Part shown: positions 9,353-18,040 of the stretch, piece by piece
Layout: every line of letters begins with the position of its first letter
Position numbering within the stretch: position 1 is the first letter of the stretch
From: Lachnospiraceae bacterium AC2028
GTDB taxonomy: Bacteria > Bacillota > Clostridia > Lachnospirales > Lachnospiraceae
Direction of reading: 5' to 3'
Assembly (NCBI GenBank): GCA_000702685.1
Contig: JNJD01000009.1
Coordinates: forward strand, 1-64,000
Length of the DNA: 64,000 nt
Made by a program: the position numbers and the translations under genes
Notes under the pieces: model-generated
What the model was told of the DNA's origin: nothing
Seen by the model: the letters and a program-made list of their open reading frames with translations, nothing else
The model's database searches: none

Positions 9353-9773
9353 GACTTTTTATAACGAAGTGGTAACGGATCACAACATGCATCCGCTCCA
9401 CAAGCAACCGGTAGAAAACCCCGATATCGAGATGGAGGGAGTAAACCCTTCGTGCGGGGATGAGATAACCGTCCAGCTCAAGGTAAAAGACGGCGTAATC
9501 ACTGACGGCGGATTCATAGGCGACGGCTGCGCCATATCCCAGGCATCCGCGGACATCATGATCGATATGGTCATCGGACAGCCCGTGGAAGAAGCAACCC
9601 GCCTTGCGAACATTTTCATCAGGATGATCAAGGGCGAAGCTACCCCCGAAGAGATCGAGGAGCTCGGTGAAGCCGGAGCACTCTCCGATATTTCCCATAT
9701 GCCCGCAAGAGTTAAGTGTGCGGTCCTCGGATGGCACACCGTAGATGAGATGATCAAGGGGATGAAAAAGTGA
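9342..9773 (+). CDS. sufU: SufU, zinc-dependent sulfurtransferase
   Basis: A 143-residue IscU-fold protein. Three conserved cysteines are seen in NPSCGDE, GDGCAISQAS and VKCAVLGW (about residues 37, 63 and 125). In SufU these residues, together with an aspartate, bind zinc and accept persulfide from SufS. It is the last suf gene. The following decarboxylase gene begins with GTG across its stop codon, so transcription probably continues into the next cluster. Confidence 0.95.
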   Translation: MDFKTFYNEVVTDHNMHPLHKQPVENPDIEMEGVNPSCGDEITVQLKVKDGVITDGGFIGDGCAISQASADIMIDMVIGQPVEEATRLANIFIRMIKGEATPEEIEELGEAGALSDISHMPARVKCAVLGWHTVDEMIKGMKK

Positions 9774-11200
9774 CCGCCCTTTACGACGAGTTCAAAAAAT
9801 ATTCCGGAGCAGATCTCTACCCCTGCCACATGCCGGGGCATAAAAGACGTGCATTCGGTGCCATGTCCGAAGAGTACGCATCCATCGACTTCACCGAAGT
9901 CGATTCTCTCGATGACCTTCACGATCCCGAAGGCATAATCCTTGAAAGCGAAAAAAATGCAGCCCGCATACTCGGTGCGGATGCATCATATTTTCTCGTT
10001 AACGGAAGTACCGCAGGTATCCTTGCGAGTGTTTCCGCATGCGTAAAAAAGGGCGGAAAGCTCCTTCTGGTAAGGGGAAGCCACAAGTCCGTTTACAACG
10101 CGGTCTATCTGAGGGATATCCGTCCCGCATACATATTCACGGAAGGCCCCGATGAAGATGGAATCTACGGAGCGGCAAATGCTGCGGAGGTTGAGAAAGC
10201 ACTCGGCGAAAATCCCGATGCCGAGGCAGTACTCATCGTATCTCCGACCTATGAAGGAAGAATGTCCGATATAGCGCCGATCGCGGAAGCCGTACATAAG
10301 CATGGGATCCCGCTCATAGTCGATGAGGCACACGGCGCACATCTTTCTTTTACAGATGAGTGCGCATCCGATGCGATCAGATGCGGAGCCGATGTTGTGA
10401 TCCAGTCGATACACAAGACATTGCCCGCGCCCACCCAGACCGCAGTATTGTCCGTAAAGGGTGAACTTGCGGACCGCGAGGAGATACGCAGATTCCTTGC
10501 GATCTACCAGTCCAGCTCACCTTCGTATCCGCTCATGTCCATGATCGACGGATGCATCTCGTATATGGCTGAAAACGGCGCAAAATCCGTACAAAATCTT
10601 CACGATAATTTCGAAAAACTGTTAAAACGCCTCGAAGTATGTGATAAACTGATATGTGGCCCTAAAATAGATGATCTGCGTTCCGGAAGAGCCGATTACG
10701 GCAAACTGATAATCAGTGCGAGAAATACCTGCATCACCGGAAAAGAGATCGCGGACATCCTTAGGGACAGATACCGCATAGAGACCGAGATGGCGGCACC
10801 GGGCTTTGTTCTCGCGATGTTCACGGTCTGCGACGAGGACTTCGGCTATGATAAGATGGCGGACGCCCTTATCGATCTGAACACAAGACTTGAAAAATAC
10901 GGACTTCTTGCCGAGGACGGCGAAAAGCCTGTGGATCCCGGCGAAAAGCTTCCTGCACCCGTGATAAAGATTTCTGTTGCGGATGCTCTGGATTCAAATG
11001 TTGAGACAGTTGATCTTTCGGACGCTGCGGGACGCATCGCCGCATCATATATCTGTCTCTATCCGCCCGGGACTCCGCTGGTCGTGCCCGGAGAAGAGAT
11101 CACATCCGCCCACACAGCCTATATTGACAGATGCATCAAGGCCGGATTCAACATAAAGGGCCTCGAAGGTATCGGAATAAAAACAGTAAAGAATGGCTAA
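9770..11200 (+). CDS. Orn/Lys/Arg decarboxylase-family PLP protein (YaaO-like)
   Basis: A 476-residue fold-type I PLP enzyme. It has HMPGHKR near the N-terminus, DEAHGAHL for cofactor binding and SIHKTLPA with the Schiff-base lysine near residue 215. Its length and place directly before yaaR/holB-type genes match B. subtilis yaaO. The family decarboxylates lysine, ornithine or arginine to polyamines; which substrate is used here cannot be read from sequence. The start is GTG with AAGGGGATG upstream, overlapping the sufU stop. Confidence 0.88.
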   Translation: MTALYDEFKKYSGADLYPCHMPGHKRRAFGAMSEEYASIDFTEVDSLDDLHDPEGIILESEKNAARILGADASYFLVNGSTAGILASVSACVKKGGKLLLVRGSHKSVYNAVYLRDIRPAYIFTEGPDEDGIYGAANAAEVEKALGENPDAEAVLIVSPTYEGRMSDIAPIAEAVHKHGIPLIVDEAHGAHLSFTDECASDAIRCGADVVIQSIHKTLPAPTQTAVLSVKGELADREEIRRFLAIYQSSSPSYPLMSMIDGCISYMAENGAKSVQNLHDNFEKLLKRLEVCDKLICGPKIDDLRSGRADYGKLIISARNTCITGKEIADILRDRYRIETEMAAPGFVLAMFTVCDEDFGYDKMADALIDLNTRLEKYGLLAEDGEKPVDPGEKLPAPVIKISVADALDSNVETVDLSDAAGRIAASYICLYPPGTPLVVPGEEITSAHTAYIDRCIKAGFNIKGLEGIGIKTVKNG

Positions 11201-11783
11201 GATAATATGTCTGCTCGGCAAAAGCTGCAGCGGAAAAGACACAATCTATAAAAAGCTTCTTGCCGATGAAAGCCTGGGACTCGTTCCCTTTGTTACATAT
11301 ACCACAAGGCCCATGAGAGCCGGCGAGCAGGAGGGAAGAGAGTACCACTTCACCGACGAGCAGGGCTTCGAAGCTCTGCAAAAAGAAGGCAGGGTCATTG
11401 AGGACAGGACCTACGATACGGTCTACGGACTCTGGAGATACTTCACGGTGGATGACGGAACCTTTGATAAGAACGGGAAAAACGTCATTGCCGCATCGGG
11501 AACCATTCCCGCATACCTGAAGCTCAGGGATCATTTCGGAGCGGAGAACACCTGCCCGGTCATGATAGAGACCGACGACGGGATCAGGCTTGAAAGAGCC
11601 ATGAGACGTGAAAAGAAACAGGAATCCCCGAGATATAAGGAAATGTGCCGCAGGTTCATCACCGATTCGGAAGATTTCGATGAGGAGAAGATGAAAGCGG
11701 CAGGCGTGGACAACGTCTTTATGAACAACGAAGATCTCGATAAATGCATCCGAGAGGTAAGTGATTTTATCAGGAGTCTTTGA
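11193..11783 (+). CDS. guanylate kinase-like nucleotide kinase
   Basis: A 196-residue P-loop kinase with [11 protein letters not shown] as Walker A. It has the guanylate-kinase GMP-binding motif [19 protein letters not shown] near residues 37-55. The P-loop has Asp where typical Gmk has Gly/Thr (GKDT, not GKGT), so it may be a divergent paralogue rather than the essential gmk. In B. subtilis a thymidylate kinase gene stands in this position. It overlaps the decarboxylase by 8 bases and the next start by one base. Confidence 0.75.
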   Translation: MAKIICLLGKSCSGKDTIYKKLLADESLGLVPFVTYTTRPMRAGEQEGREYHFTDEQGFEALQKEGRVIEDRTYDTVYGLWRYFTVDDGTFDKNGKNVIAASGTIPAYLKLRDHFGAENTCPVMIETDDGIRLERAMRREKKQESPRYKEMCRRFITDSEDFDEEKMKAAGVDNVFMNNEDLDKCIREVSDFIRSL

Positions 11784-12223
11784 TGGATATCAAAGTCAAT
11801 CAGGTAAATCAAACACAGCAGGTAACGCAGACCCAGCATGTTCAGGAATCCGACGGCAGCTTTAAGTTCATGCTCGCCAGCAATATCGAGGAAGCCGAAC
11901 TTGCGGGACGTCTTAACACGCTCATGGAGCAGATCGACTCCGAGGGCAAGAAACTCGCAAAGCGCAGGGACGTCAAGGATATGCGCCACTACCGCAGCCT
12001 CGTCAAGGATTTCCTCAATGAGATCGTAACGCACTCTCACTCTTTTTCCAGAGAGAACTTCCTCGACAGGAAGGGCCGCCACAGAGTGTACGGAATAATA
12101 AGACTTGTAGATGACAATCTCGACCAGCTCGCTCAGGAGCTGATGAGGGATGAGAAGGATAACCTCGAGATCCTTAACAGGATCGGAGAGATAAAGGGAT
12201 TACTTCTGGATATCTTTACCTGA
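11783..12223 (+). CDS. yaaR: YaaR-like protein (DUF327)
   Basis: A 146-residue, mostly helical and charged protein matching YaaR in length and in its position upstream of holB. The central part ([20 protein letters not shown], then [17 protein letters not shown]) is the typical DUF327 pattern. Its function is unknown. The ATG follows CAGGAG at six bases and overlaps the stop of the kinase gene by one base. Confidence 0.82.
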   Translation: MDIKVNQVNQTQQVTQTQHVQESDGSFKFMLASNIEEAELAGRLNTLMEQIDSEGKKLAKRRDVKDMRHYRSLVKDFLNEIVTHSHSFSRENFLDRKGRHRVYGIIRLVDDNLDQLAQELMRDEKDNLEILNRIGEIKGLLLDIFT

Positions 12224-12242
12224 TGTGTATGAGGGGAGAAAC

Positions 12243-13235
12243 ATGCCAAGGCTTAAGGATATAATCGGACAGGATCTGATCAAAAAGCAGATCGTCGAAT
12301 CAATTGAAAAAGACCGCGTTGCGGGCGGATATATCCTTACCGGTGAAAAGGGTTCCGGCAAGGAATTCATCGCCGGCGTTTTTGCTCAGCTTCTCGTATG
12401 CGAAAATAGAGGAAGCGACGTATGCGGAGAGTGCCACTCCTGCAAGCAGGCCGAGGCTCACGTACATCCCGATATCAGGTACGTCATCCATGAAAAGCCC
12501 ACTTCCATCAGCGTCGATGAAGTCAGGGACCAGATCTGCAATGACATCTACACCAAGCCCTACCAGGCAGACCGCAAGGTTTATATAGTCGGTGATGCGG
12601 ACAAGCTTACCGCTCAGGCACAGAATGCACTTTTAAAGAGCCTCGAGGAAGCGCCCGCATATGTAACGATCATATTGCTCGCAGCCAACGAGAATATGCT
12701 GCTCCCGACCGTCAGATCCAGATGCATCACCTGGGAACTCAAGCCCGTACCCGATGAAACTCTGAAAAAGTATCTGATGAGCGAGCTGCACGTTCCCGAT
12801 TACCGTGCCGATGTTGCGATAGCTTTCGCGCAGGGCAATCTCGGAAAAGCAAGGGATATGGCGGCAAGCGACGATTTCAGCGCGATGCAGGCTGCGGCAC
12901 AGTCCGTGGTCAAGAATGCGCGCGACGATTCGATCGCCGATATGATCGCACTTGTCAGAAGTCTTTCGGAGTACAAGGTCGATGCCGGGGAATTCCTTGA
13001 CATGATAACCGTCTGGTACAGGGACGTGCTGATGTTCAAGGCTACGGGAGAGACCGACAGCCTTATCTATAAGGATGAACTTTCCATAATCAGGAAGGTT
13101 GCGCGCCGCAGCAGCTACGAAGGAATAGAGGAAGTGCTCGGTGCGATAAACAGAGCCAAGGAAAGGCTCAGGGCAAATGTCAGCTTCGAGATAGCTATGG
13201 AGCTGCTTTTCGCTGTCATACAGGAAAACGGGTGA
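12243..13235 (+). CDS. holB: DNA polymerase III subunit delta'
   Basis: A clamp-loader subunit of 330 residues. It has a P-loop-like GEKGSGKEF, a four-cysteine zinc module (CENRGSDVCGECHSC) and the clamp-loader motif NALLKSLEEAP. The start ATG follows GAGGGGA; an upstream in-frame GTG lacks a ribosome site. It lies in the conserved yaaR-holB-ricT-yabB-rsmI order of Firmicutes. Confidence 0.93.
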   Translation: MPRLKDIIGQDLIKKQIVESIEKDRVAGGYILTGEKGSGKEFIAGVFAQLLVCENRGSDVCGECHSCKQAEAHVHPDIRYVIHEKPTSISVDEVRDQICNDIYTKPYQADRKVYIVGDADKLTAQAQNALLKSLEEAPAYVTIILLAANENMLLPTVRSRCITWELKPVPDETLKKYLMSELHVPDYRADVAIAFAQGNLGKARDMAASDDFSAMQAAAQSVVKNARDDSIADMIALVRSLSEYKVDAGEFLDMITVWYRDVLMFKATGETDSLIYKDELSIIRKVARRSSYEGIEEVLGAINRAKERLRANVSFEIAMELLFAVIQENG

Positions 13236-13265
13236 TCCCCGTAAAAAATATTTTGGGAGACTTAA

Positions 13266-14573
13266 ATGAAGGTTGTAGCAGTCAGATTCAAATCGGGCGG
13301 AAAGAGTTATTTCTTCGATCCCGGTGATATCGAACTTGTAAAGGATGACCACTGCGTTGTCGAGACCGTAAAGGGAATAGAGTACGCACAGGTCGTCAGC
13401 GATATACGCGATGTGGATGATGCCAGGATCACGGTCCCTCTGAGAAAGGTTCTCAGAAAGGCTACCGAGGCGGACACCAAGCAGGTTTCGGACAATGTCG
13501 AGAAGGAAAAGAATGCTTACCGTATCGCCCAGGAGAAGATCCTCGAGCACGGACTCGACATGAAGCTCACCGATGTTGAGTATGCATTCGACAACAGCAA
13601 GATAGTTTTCTTTTTCGTTGCGGAGCAGCGTGTTGACTTCAGGGATCTCGTCAAGGATCTTGCCGCAGTGTTCAGGACCAGGATCGAGCTCAGACAGATC
13701 GGTGTAAGGGATGAAGCAAGGAGCCTCGGAGGCTTCGGATCGTGCGGAAGACCCCTGTGCTGCTCGGAATTTTTAAGCGATTTCGTTCCCGTATCCATCA
13801 AGATGGCGAAGGAACAGAACCTTTCCCTCAATCCCACCAAGATAAGCGGTGTCTGCGGAAGACTTATGTGCTGCCTCAAGTACGAGGAGGAAGCTTACGA
13901 AGAGCTCAACTCCACAATGCCCGCACTCGGCGACTATGTTGCGACGAATGACGGAATGAGAGGCGAGGTCAGCGGAATCAACGTCCTCAGACAGATCGCG
14001 AAGGTTCTCGTAGAGATCGGGGATGACAAGGAACTCAGGGATTATCCCGCAGGTGACATCACCGTTCTCAGACGTAAGAAGGGCAAGAGGAACGGCTCCC
14101 ACATAGGCATTGCGGCGGAGGATTCCCCCGAGATGCTGGCTCTTCTCGAGGATGAAGCAAGGGAAAAGAGAGAAGAAAGCAGAAATAACGGAAATAATAA
14201 GGACCGCGGCAACGGAAATAACGGCGGTGACCGCGGCGGTAATGGTGGAAACCGTAACGGAAACGGCGGTAATAACGGCGATCGTGGCAACGGAAATGCC
14301 GGCGGCAAAAATGACAGAAGTGACAGAAATAACGACAAGGGTTCTGACACAAATGTCATTAACGAAAACCGCGATAAGCAAAACGGTGAGAACGGCCAAG
14401 GCGGCAACGGCCAGGGCGGCGACCGGGGCGGTAACAATGGCGGCGGCCAGAACGGTGGCAACCGCAAGAATCACAGAAATCACAGGAACCGCGACAAGCA
14501 CAGGAACAACAATAACGGCGGCGGCCAAAATGGCGGAAACCAGGGCGGCAACGGCGCCGGCAGCGAAGGCTGA
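13266..14573 (+). CDS. ricT: RicT/YaaT (PSP1 domain) with long Asn/Gly-rich tail
   Basis: Residues 1 to about 275 form the PSP1/YaaT domain, with cysteine clusters GSCGRPLCCSEF and GVCGRLMCCLKY. In B. subtilis, RicT with RicA and RicF binds Fe-S clusters and steers RNase Y maturation of mRNAs. From about residue 300 to the end (435) the protein becomes low-complexity, built of GGN, NGG and DRG units ending HRNHRNRDKHRNNN. B. subtilis YaaT (about 275 residues) has no such tail. The tail resembles RNA-binding RGG-like disordered regions (inference). Confidence 0.88.
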   Translation: MKVVAVRFKSGGKSYFFDPGDIELVKDDHCVVETVKGIEYAQVVSDIRDVDDARITVPLRKVLRKATEADTKQVSDNVEKEKNAYRIAQEKILEHGLDMKLTDVEYAFDNSKIVFFFVAEQRVDFRDLVKDLAAVFRTRIELRQIGVRDEARSLGGFGSCGRPLCCSEFLSDFVPVSIKMAKEQNLSLNPTKISGVCGRLMCCLKYEEEAYEELNSTMPALGDYVATNDGMRGEVSGINVLRQIAKVLVEIGDDKELRDYPAGDITVLRRKKGKRNGSHIGIAAEDSPEMLALLEDEAREKREESRNNGNNKDRGNGNNGGDRGGNGGNRNGNGGNNGDRGNGNAGGKNDRSDRNNDKGSDTNVINENRDKQNGENGQGGNGQGGDRGGNNGGGQNGGNRKNHRNHRNRDKHRNNNNGGGQNGGNQGGNGAGSEG

Positions 14574-14594
14574 AAAAATTCGGAAACAGCGTAA

Positions 14595-15335
14595 ATGGAG
14601 CAGGTTAGTCTTAAAAATTCAGAACGTATCGACGACCTGCTGAGAGCGGGACTTCGCCTGATCCAGGATCCCGAGAGATTCTGTTTCGGTATGGACGCGG
14701 TTCTTCTCAGCCACTTCGCAACCTGTCCGGACGGCGGAACGCTTCTCGATCTCGGAACGGGCACCGGAATAATTCCGATACTCATGTCAGCTTTGACAAA
14801 GGCATCGCATCTTACCGGACTTGAGATCCAGGAAGAAAGTGCCGACATGGCTGACAGAAGTGTCAGTTTAAACGGGATAGGTGACCGCGTTTCAATAGTC
14901 AAGGGAGATATTAAAGAGGCAGGCGGGATCTTTCCCCGTGCCTCTTTTGATTGTATAACCTGTAATCCCCCTTATCTTCAGGGAGACCACGGGATAGTAA
15001 ATCCGGTGGATGCCAAGGCAATAGCAAGGCACGAAGTTCTCTGCACGCTTGAAGATGTAGTCTCCGCAGCGGAGCAGCTTCTTAAGCCGAACGGGCACTT
15101 CTTTATGGTGCACAGGCCCTTCAGGCTTTCGGAGATCATGTGCATGATGCACGACCACAACCTCGAACCCAAGAGGATGAGACTTGTCTATCCGATGGCG
15201 GACAGGGAGCCGAACATGGTCCTCATCGAGGGGATAAGGGGCGCAAAAATGCGCATCACGGTGGAAAAACCGCTGATACTCCAGAACCCCGACGGAAGCT
15301 ACACGGAAGAAGTTAAGGAACTCTATGGTTTCTGA
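14595..15335 (+). CDS. tRNA1(Val) A37 N6-methyltransferase (YabB/TrmN6-like)
   Basis: A 246-residue SAM-dependent methyltransferase. Motif I is LDLGTGTGIIPI (about residues 50-61), and the catalytic NPPY lies near residue 124. B. subtilis yabB occupies the same position between ricT/yabA and rsmI. No yabA gene is seen between. It starts 21 bases after ricT. Confidence 0.86.
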   Translation: MEQVSLKNSERIDDLLRAGLRLIQDPERFCFGMDAVLLSHFATCPDGGTLLDLGTGTGIIPILMSALTKASHLTGLEIQEESADMADRSVSLNGIGDRVSIVKGDIKEAGGIFPRASFDCITCNPPYLQGDHGIVNPVDAKAIARHEVLCTLEDVVSAAEQLLKPNGHFFMVHRPFRLSEIMCMMHDHNLEPKRMRLVYPMADREPNMVLIEGIRGAKMRITVEKPLILQNPDGSYTEEVKELYGF

Positions 15336-15371
15336 TGAAATTCATAGATCTATACCGACGAAATTTACAAT

Positions 15372-16226
15372 ATGGACGGAATACTTTATCTTTGCGCAAC
15401 TCCAATAGGCAATTTAAGCGACATGTCCCCGAGGATCAGGGAATGTCTTGAGAGTGTTGACCTTATCGCGGCCGAGGATACGAGAAATTCCATCAAGCTT
15501 CTCAATCATTTCGATATCCATACTCCGATGACCAGCTATCACGAATACAACAAGATCGACAAGGCGATGTCGCTGATAGCCACTCTTCGTGAGGGTAAGA
15601 ACATAGCTCTGATAACAGATGCGGGAACCCCCGCGATATCGGATCCCGGCGAGGATCTTGTCAGGATGTGCGCCGAAGCGGGGATCACCGTAACATCCCT
15701 CCCCGGTCCCTGCGCATGCATCACGGCACTTACTCTTTCCGGGCTTAACACAAGACGCTTTGTCTTCGAGGGCTTCATTCCCCGCGATAAGAAGGAGAGG
15801 GCTCAGGTCCTCAAGAGCCTTGAAAGCGAGACCAGGACCATGATCGTCTACGAAGCTCCCCATCACCTCAAGGGAACCCTGGATGATTTGGCAAAAGCCT
15901 TAAACGGCGGAGAAAACAGGAAGATTGCCCTCTGCAGGGAGCTTACCAAGAAATTCGAAGAGATCGACCGCACAACGATAAAAGCTGCGATCGCAAAATA
16001 CGAGACCGAAGAACCCAGGGGCGAATACGTCCTTGTCATCGAGGGGCGTGACGCGGGCGAGATCAAGGCGGAGGAGGAAGCCCGCTGGGAAGAGATCTCC
16101 GTGACCGAGCATGTGAAGATGTACGAAGACAAGGGCATGGACCGCAAGGAAGCCATGAAGGCGGCCGCGAAGGACCGCGGAGTCGGAAAGCGCGATATCT
16201 ACGCGGCGCTGGAAAAGGAATCCTGA
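15372..16226 (+). CDS. rsmI: 16S rRNA 2'-O-methyltransferase RsmI
   Basis: A 284-residue tetrapyrrole-methylase-fold enzyme that methylates the ribose of C1402 in 16S rRNA. It begins LYLCATPIGNLSDMSPR, and has AEDTRNS, LITDAGTPAISDPG and SLPGPCA, all RsmI landmarks. It closes the yaa-type cluster; a terminator follows. Confidence 0.95.
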   Translation: MDGILYLCATPIGNLSDMSPRIRECLESVDLIAAEDTRNSIKLLNHFDIHTPMTSYHEYNKIDKAMSLIATLREGKNIALITDAGTPAISDPGEDLVRMCAEAGITVTSLPGPCACITALTLSGLNTRRFVFEGFIPRDKKERAQVLKSLESETRTMIVYEAPHHLKGTLDDLAKALNGGENRKIALCRELTKKFEEIDRTTIKAAIAKYETEEPRGEYVLVIEGRDAGEIKAEEEARWEEISVTEHVKMYEDKGMDRKEAMKAAAKDRGVGKRDIYAALEKES

Positions 16227-16297
16227 AATTTTTATATATTAAGGAATGCGTTTTCGTTGCTTTTTTACCGCGTAAGTGCTAATCTTTTACAGGATTT

Positions 16298-16315
16298 GGG
16301 CTAAAAAGCCCTTTT
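16298..16315 (+). terminator. terminator after rsmI
   Basis: A short 5-bp stem GGGCT/AGCCC with an AAAA loop, followed by TTTT. Confidence 0.6.
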
Positions 16316-16347
16316 AGTATTTAATCAATTTAAGTGAGGTTTTTAAA

Positions 16348-17688
16348 ATGGCTGAATCAACTACCAAACAGGGTGGATGGCGCACAAATAAGTGGTGCCG
16401 CGCCGCAATCCCCGCACTTCTCCTTCACTGCAGTATCGGTACCGTTTACTGCTGGTCGGTATTTTCACAGGAGATCGCAGACTACATCCAGTACGAGAAG
16501 AGCGCCGTAGAATGGGCATTTTCATTCGCAATCTTCTTTCTCGGCATGAGCGCCGCATTCCTCGGAAATGTCGTTGAGAAGGACATTCACAAGTCTTCAC
16601 TCATCGCCACCATCTGCTTCTCGGTAGGTATGGCTCTTACCGGCGTATTCATCAGATACGGCGGAACCCATCCACACAGCCCCGTTGCCCTCATCGGAAT
16701 CTATGTAAGCTACGGATTCATCATGGGTGTAGGCCTCGGAACCGGATATCTTTCCCCCGTTAAGACCCTTATGCTCTGGTTCAAGGACAACAAGGGACTC
16801 GCTACCGGACTTGCGGTTGCAGGTTTCGGACTTGCCAAGGCTATCGCAAGCCCCATCATGACAAGAATCCTTGCATCCAGCGAAAACGGCGTCTGGAAGA
16901 TGTTCATCATCCTCGCTTGCGTATATGCGGTAATGATGTTCTGCGGACATCTCATTCTTGCTAAGCCCGCCGACTGGCACGAGCCCGCCGCAGGCGAAAA
17001 GAAACCCGGCATCATGGAGACCCTCAAGACCAAGCCCATTACCAACTACATCGGTATCTGGCTTATGTTCTACATCAACATCACCTGCGGACTTGCGATC
17101 ATCTCCCAGGAGAAGGCGATCGTCAAGTGCCTCGGCCTTGTTGCTTATGCAGGTCTCATCTCTTCCATCTCATCGATCTTCAATGCGGGCGGCAGACTCG
17201 GATTCAGCGCATGGGCTGATTTCCAAAAGGACAGAAACACCATCTACAAGATCATATTCAGCCTTTCGATCATATTCACCGCACTTGTTGCATTTACAAG
17301 CGGTATCAAGAACGGCGAGGGCAAGGTCGTACTCATCGCACTTGTTCTCATCCTTATCTTCGTTGTAAATGCAGGATACGGCGGAGGCTTCTCCAACGTT
17401 CCCACACTCCTTTCCGACCACTACGGAATGGGCAGCATCTCTGCGATCCACGGAATCACCCTTTCAGCATGGGCATTCGCAGGACTTTCGGGCAACCAGC
17501 TTGCAACCTTCATCGTTAACCACACCGGCGAGTTCATCACCAAGAACATTAACGGCGCTGATGTAAAGCTCAATCCCGCAGGATACCAGAACGTTCTCTA
17601 CGTTACCGGCGCTCTCTACATTCTGGCACTTGTTCTCTGCATCGTGCTTGTCAAGCCCTCCAACACCAAGGGAGAAAAGAAGGCGTAA
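16348..17688 (+). CDS. OFA-family (oxalate/formate antiporter-like) MFS transporter
   Basis: A 446-residue major-facilitator protein with about 12 membrane helices. The N-terminus has HCSIGTVYCWSVFSQEI, and the middle has YGFIMGVGLGTGYLSP, both typical of OxlT-like carriers. The substrate is probably a small carboxylate, but this is not shown by sequence. The gene for a small DUF6472 protein begins at the base after its stop codon. Confidence 0.88.
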   Translation: MAESTTKQGGWRTNKWCRAAIPALLLHCSIGTVYCWSVFSQEIADYIQYEKSAVEWAFSFAIFFLGMSAAFLGNVVEKDIHKSSLIATICFSVGMALTGVFIRYGGTHPHSPVALIGIYVSYGFIMGVGLGTGYLSPVKTLMLWFKDNKGLATGLAVAGFGLAKAIASPIMTRILASSENGVWKMFIILACVYAVMMFCGHLILAKPADWHEPAAGEKKPGIMETLKTKPITNYIGIWLMFYINITCGLAIISQEKAIVKCLGLVAYAGLISSISSIFNAGGRLGFSAWADFQKDRNTIYKIIFSLSIIFTALVAFTSGIKNGEGKVVLIALVLILIFVVNAGYGGGFSNVPTLLSDHYGMGSISAIHGITLSAWAFAGLSGNQLATFIVNHTGEFITKNINGADVKLNPAGYQNVLYVTGALYILALVLCIVLVKPSNTKGEKKA

Positions 17689-17862
17689 ATGTATTCATGT
17701 GACACCTGTGTCAATTACGTATATGACGAGGATGACGAATCCTATGACTGCATGGTCTCGATGGACGAAGACGATGCCTACAGGATAAGCGTCAACCCCC
17801 ATGCGGAATGCCCGTATTACAGGAATGACGACGAATACGCGGTAGTAAGACATCAGATGTAA
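17689..17862 (+). CDS. DUF6472-type small cysteine-rich protein (57 aa)
   Basis: A very acidic 57-residue protein that begins MYSCDTCVNYVYDEDDE and continues with a lone Cys (YDCMV), then ECPYYR and VVRHQM at the end. The CxxC plus two further cysteines may bind a metal. The layout matches the small family that often accompanies OFA transporters in Clostridia (from memory). No ribosome site is needed: the ATG directly follows the transporter stop, so re-initiation is likely. Function unknown. Confidence 0.75.
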   Translation: MYSCDTCVNYVYDEDDESYDCMVSMDEDDAYRISVNPHAECPYYRNDDEYAVVRHQM

Positions 17863-17880
17863 GACCTAAAAGCATATCAA

Positions 17881-17909
17881 ACGGACAGGGAAATCCCCTG
17901 TCCGTTTTT
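17881..17909 (+). terminator. terminator after the OFA/DUF6472 pair
   Basis: A perfect 10-bp stem, ACGGACAGGG with CCCTGTCCGT, loop of five bases, then TTTTT. Confidence 0.93.
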
Positions 17910-17991
17910 GCGTCCCGGAAAAGAAAGAAAAAATCAGCAAAAATCGGCTTAAAAATATCTAAATCCTGTAGAGAATACGGCGCTTAAATGG

Positions 17992-17997
17992 TATAAT
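17992..17997 (+). promoter_or_regulatory. -10 box upstream of fapA-like gene
   Basis: A perfect TATAAT lies 44 bases before the start codon. No good -35 is seen at 17 bases (TAGAGA), so an activator may be used. Confidence 0.5.
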
Positions 17998-18040
17998 CTT
18001 TAGTAACTGTGTGAGTTTTCTTCTGCCTCGGGAGACAGAT

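Noticed and set aside
13773-14528. Long minus-strand frame rich in Val and Ala across the ricT tail
   Set aside because: It is the mirror of the low-complexity GGN/NGG region and has no ribosome site; ricT on the plus strand is certain.
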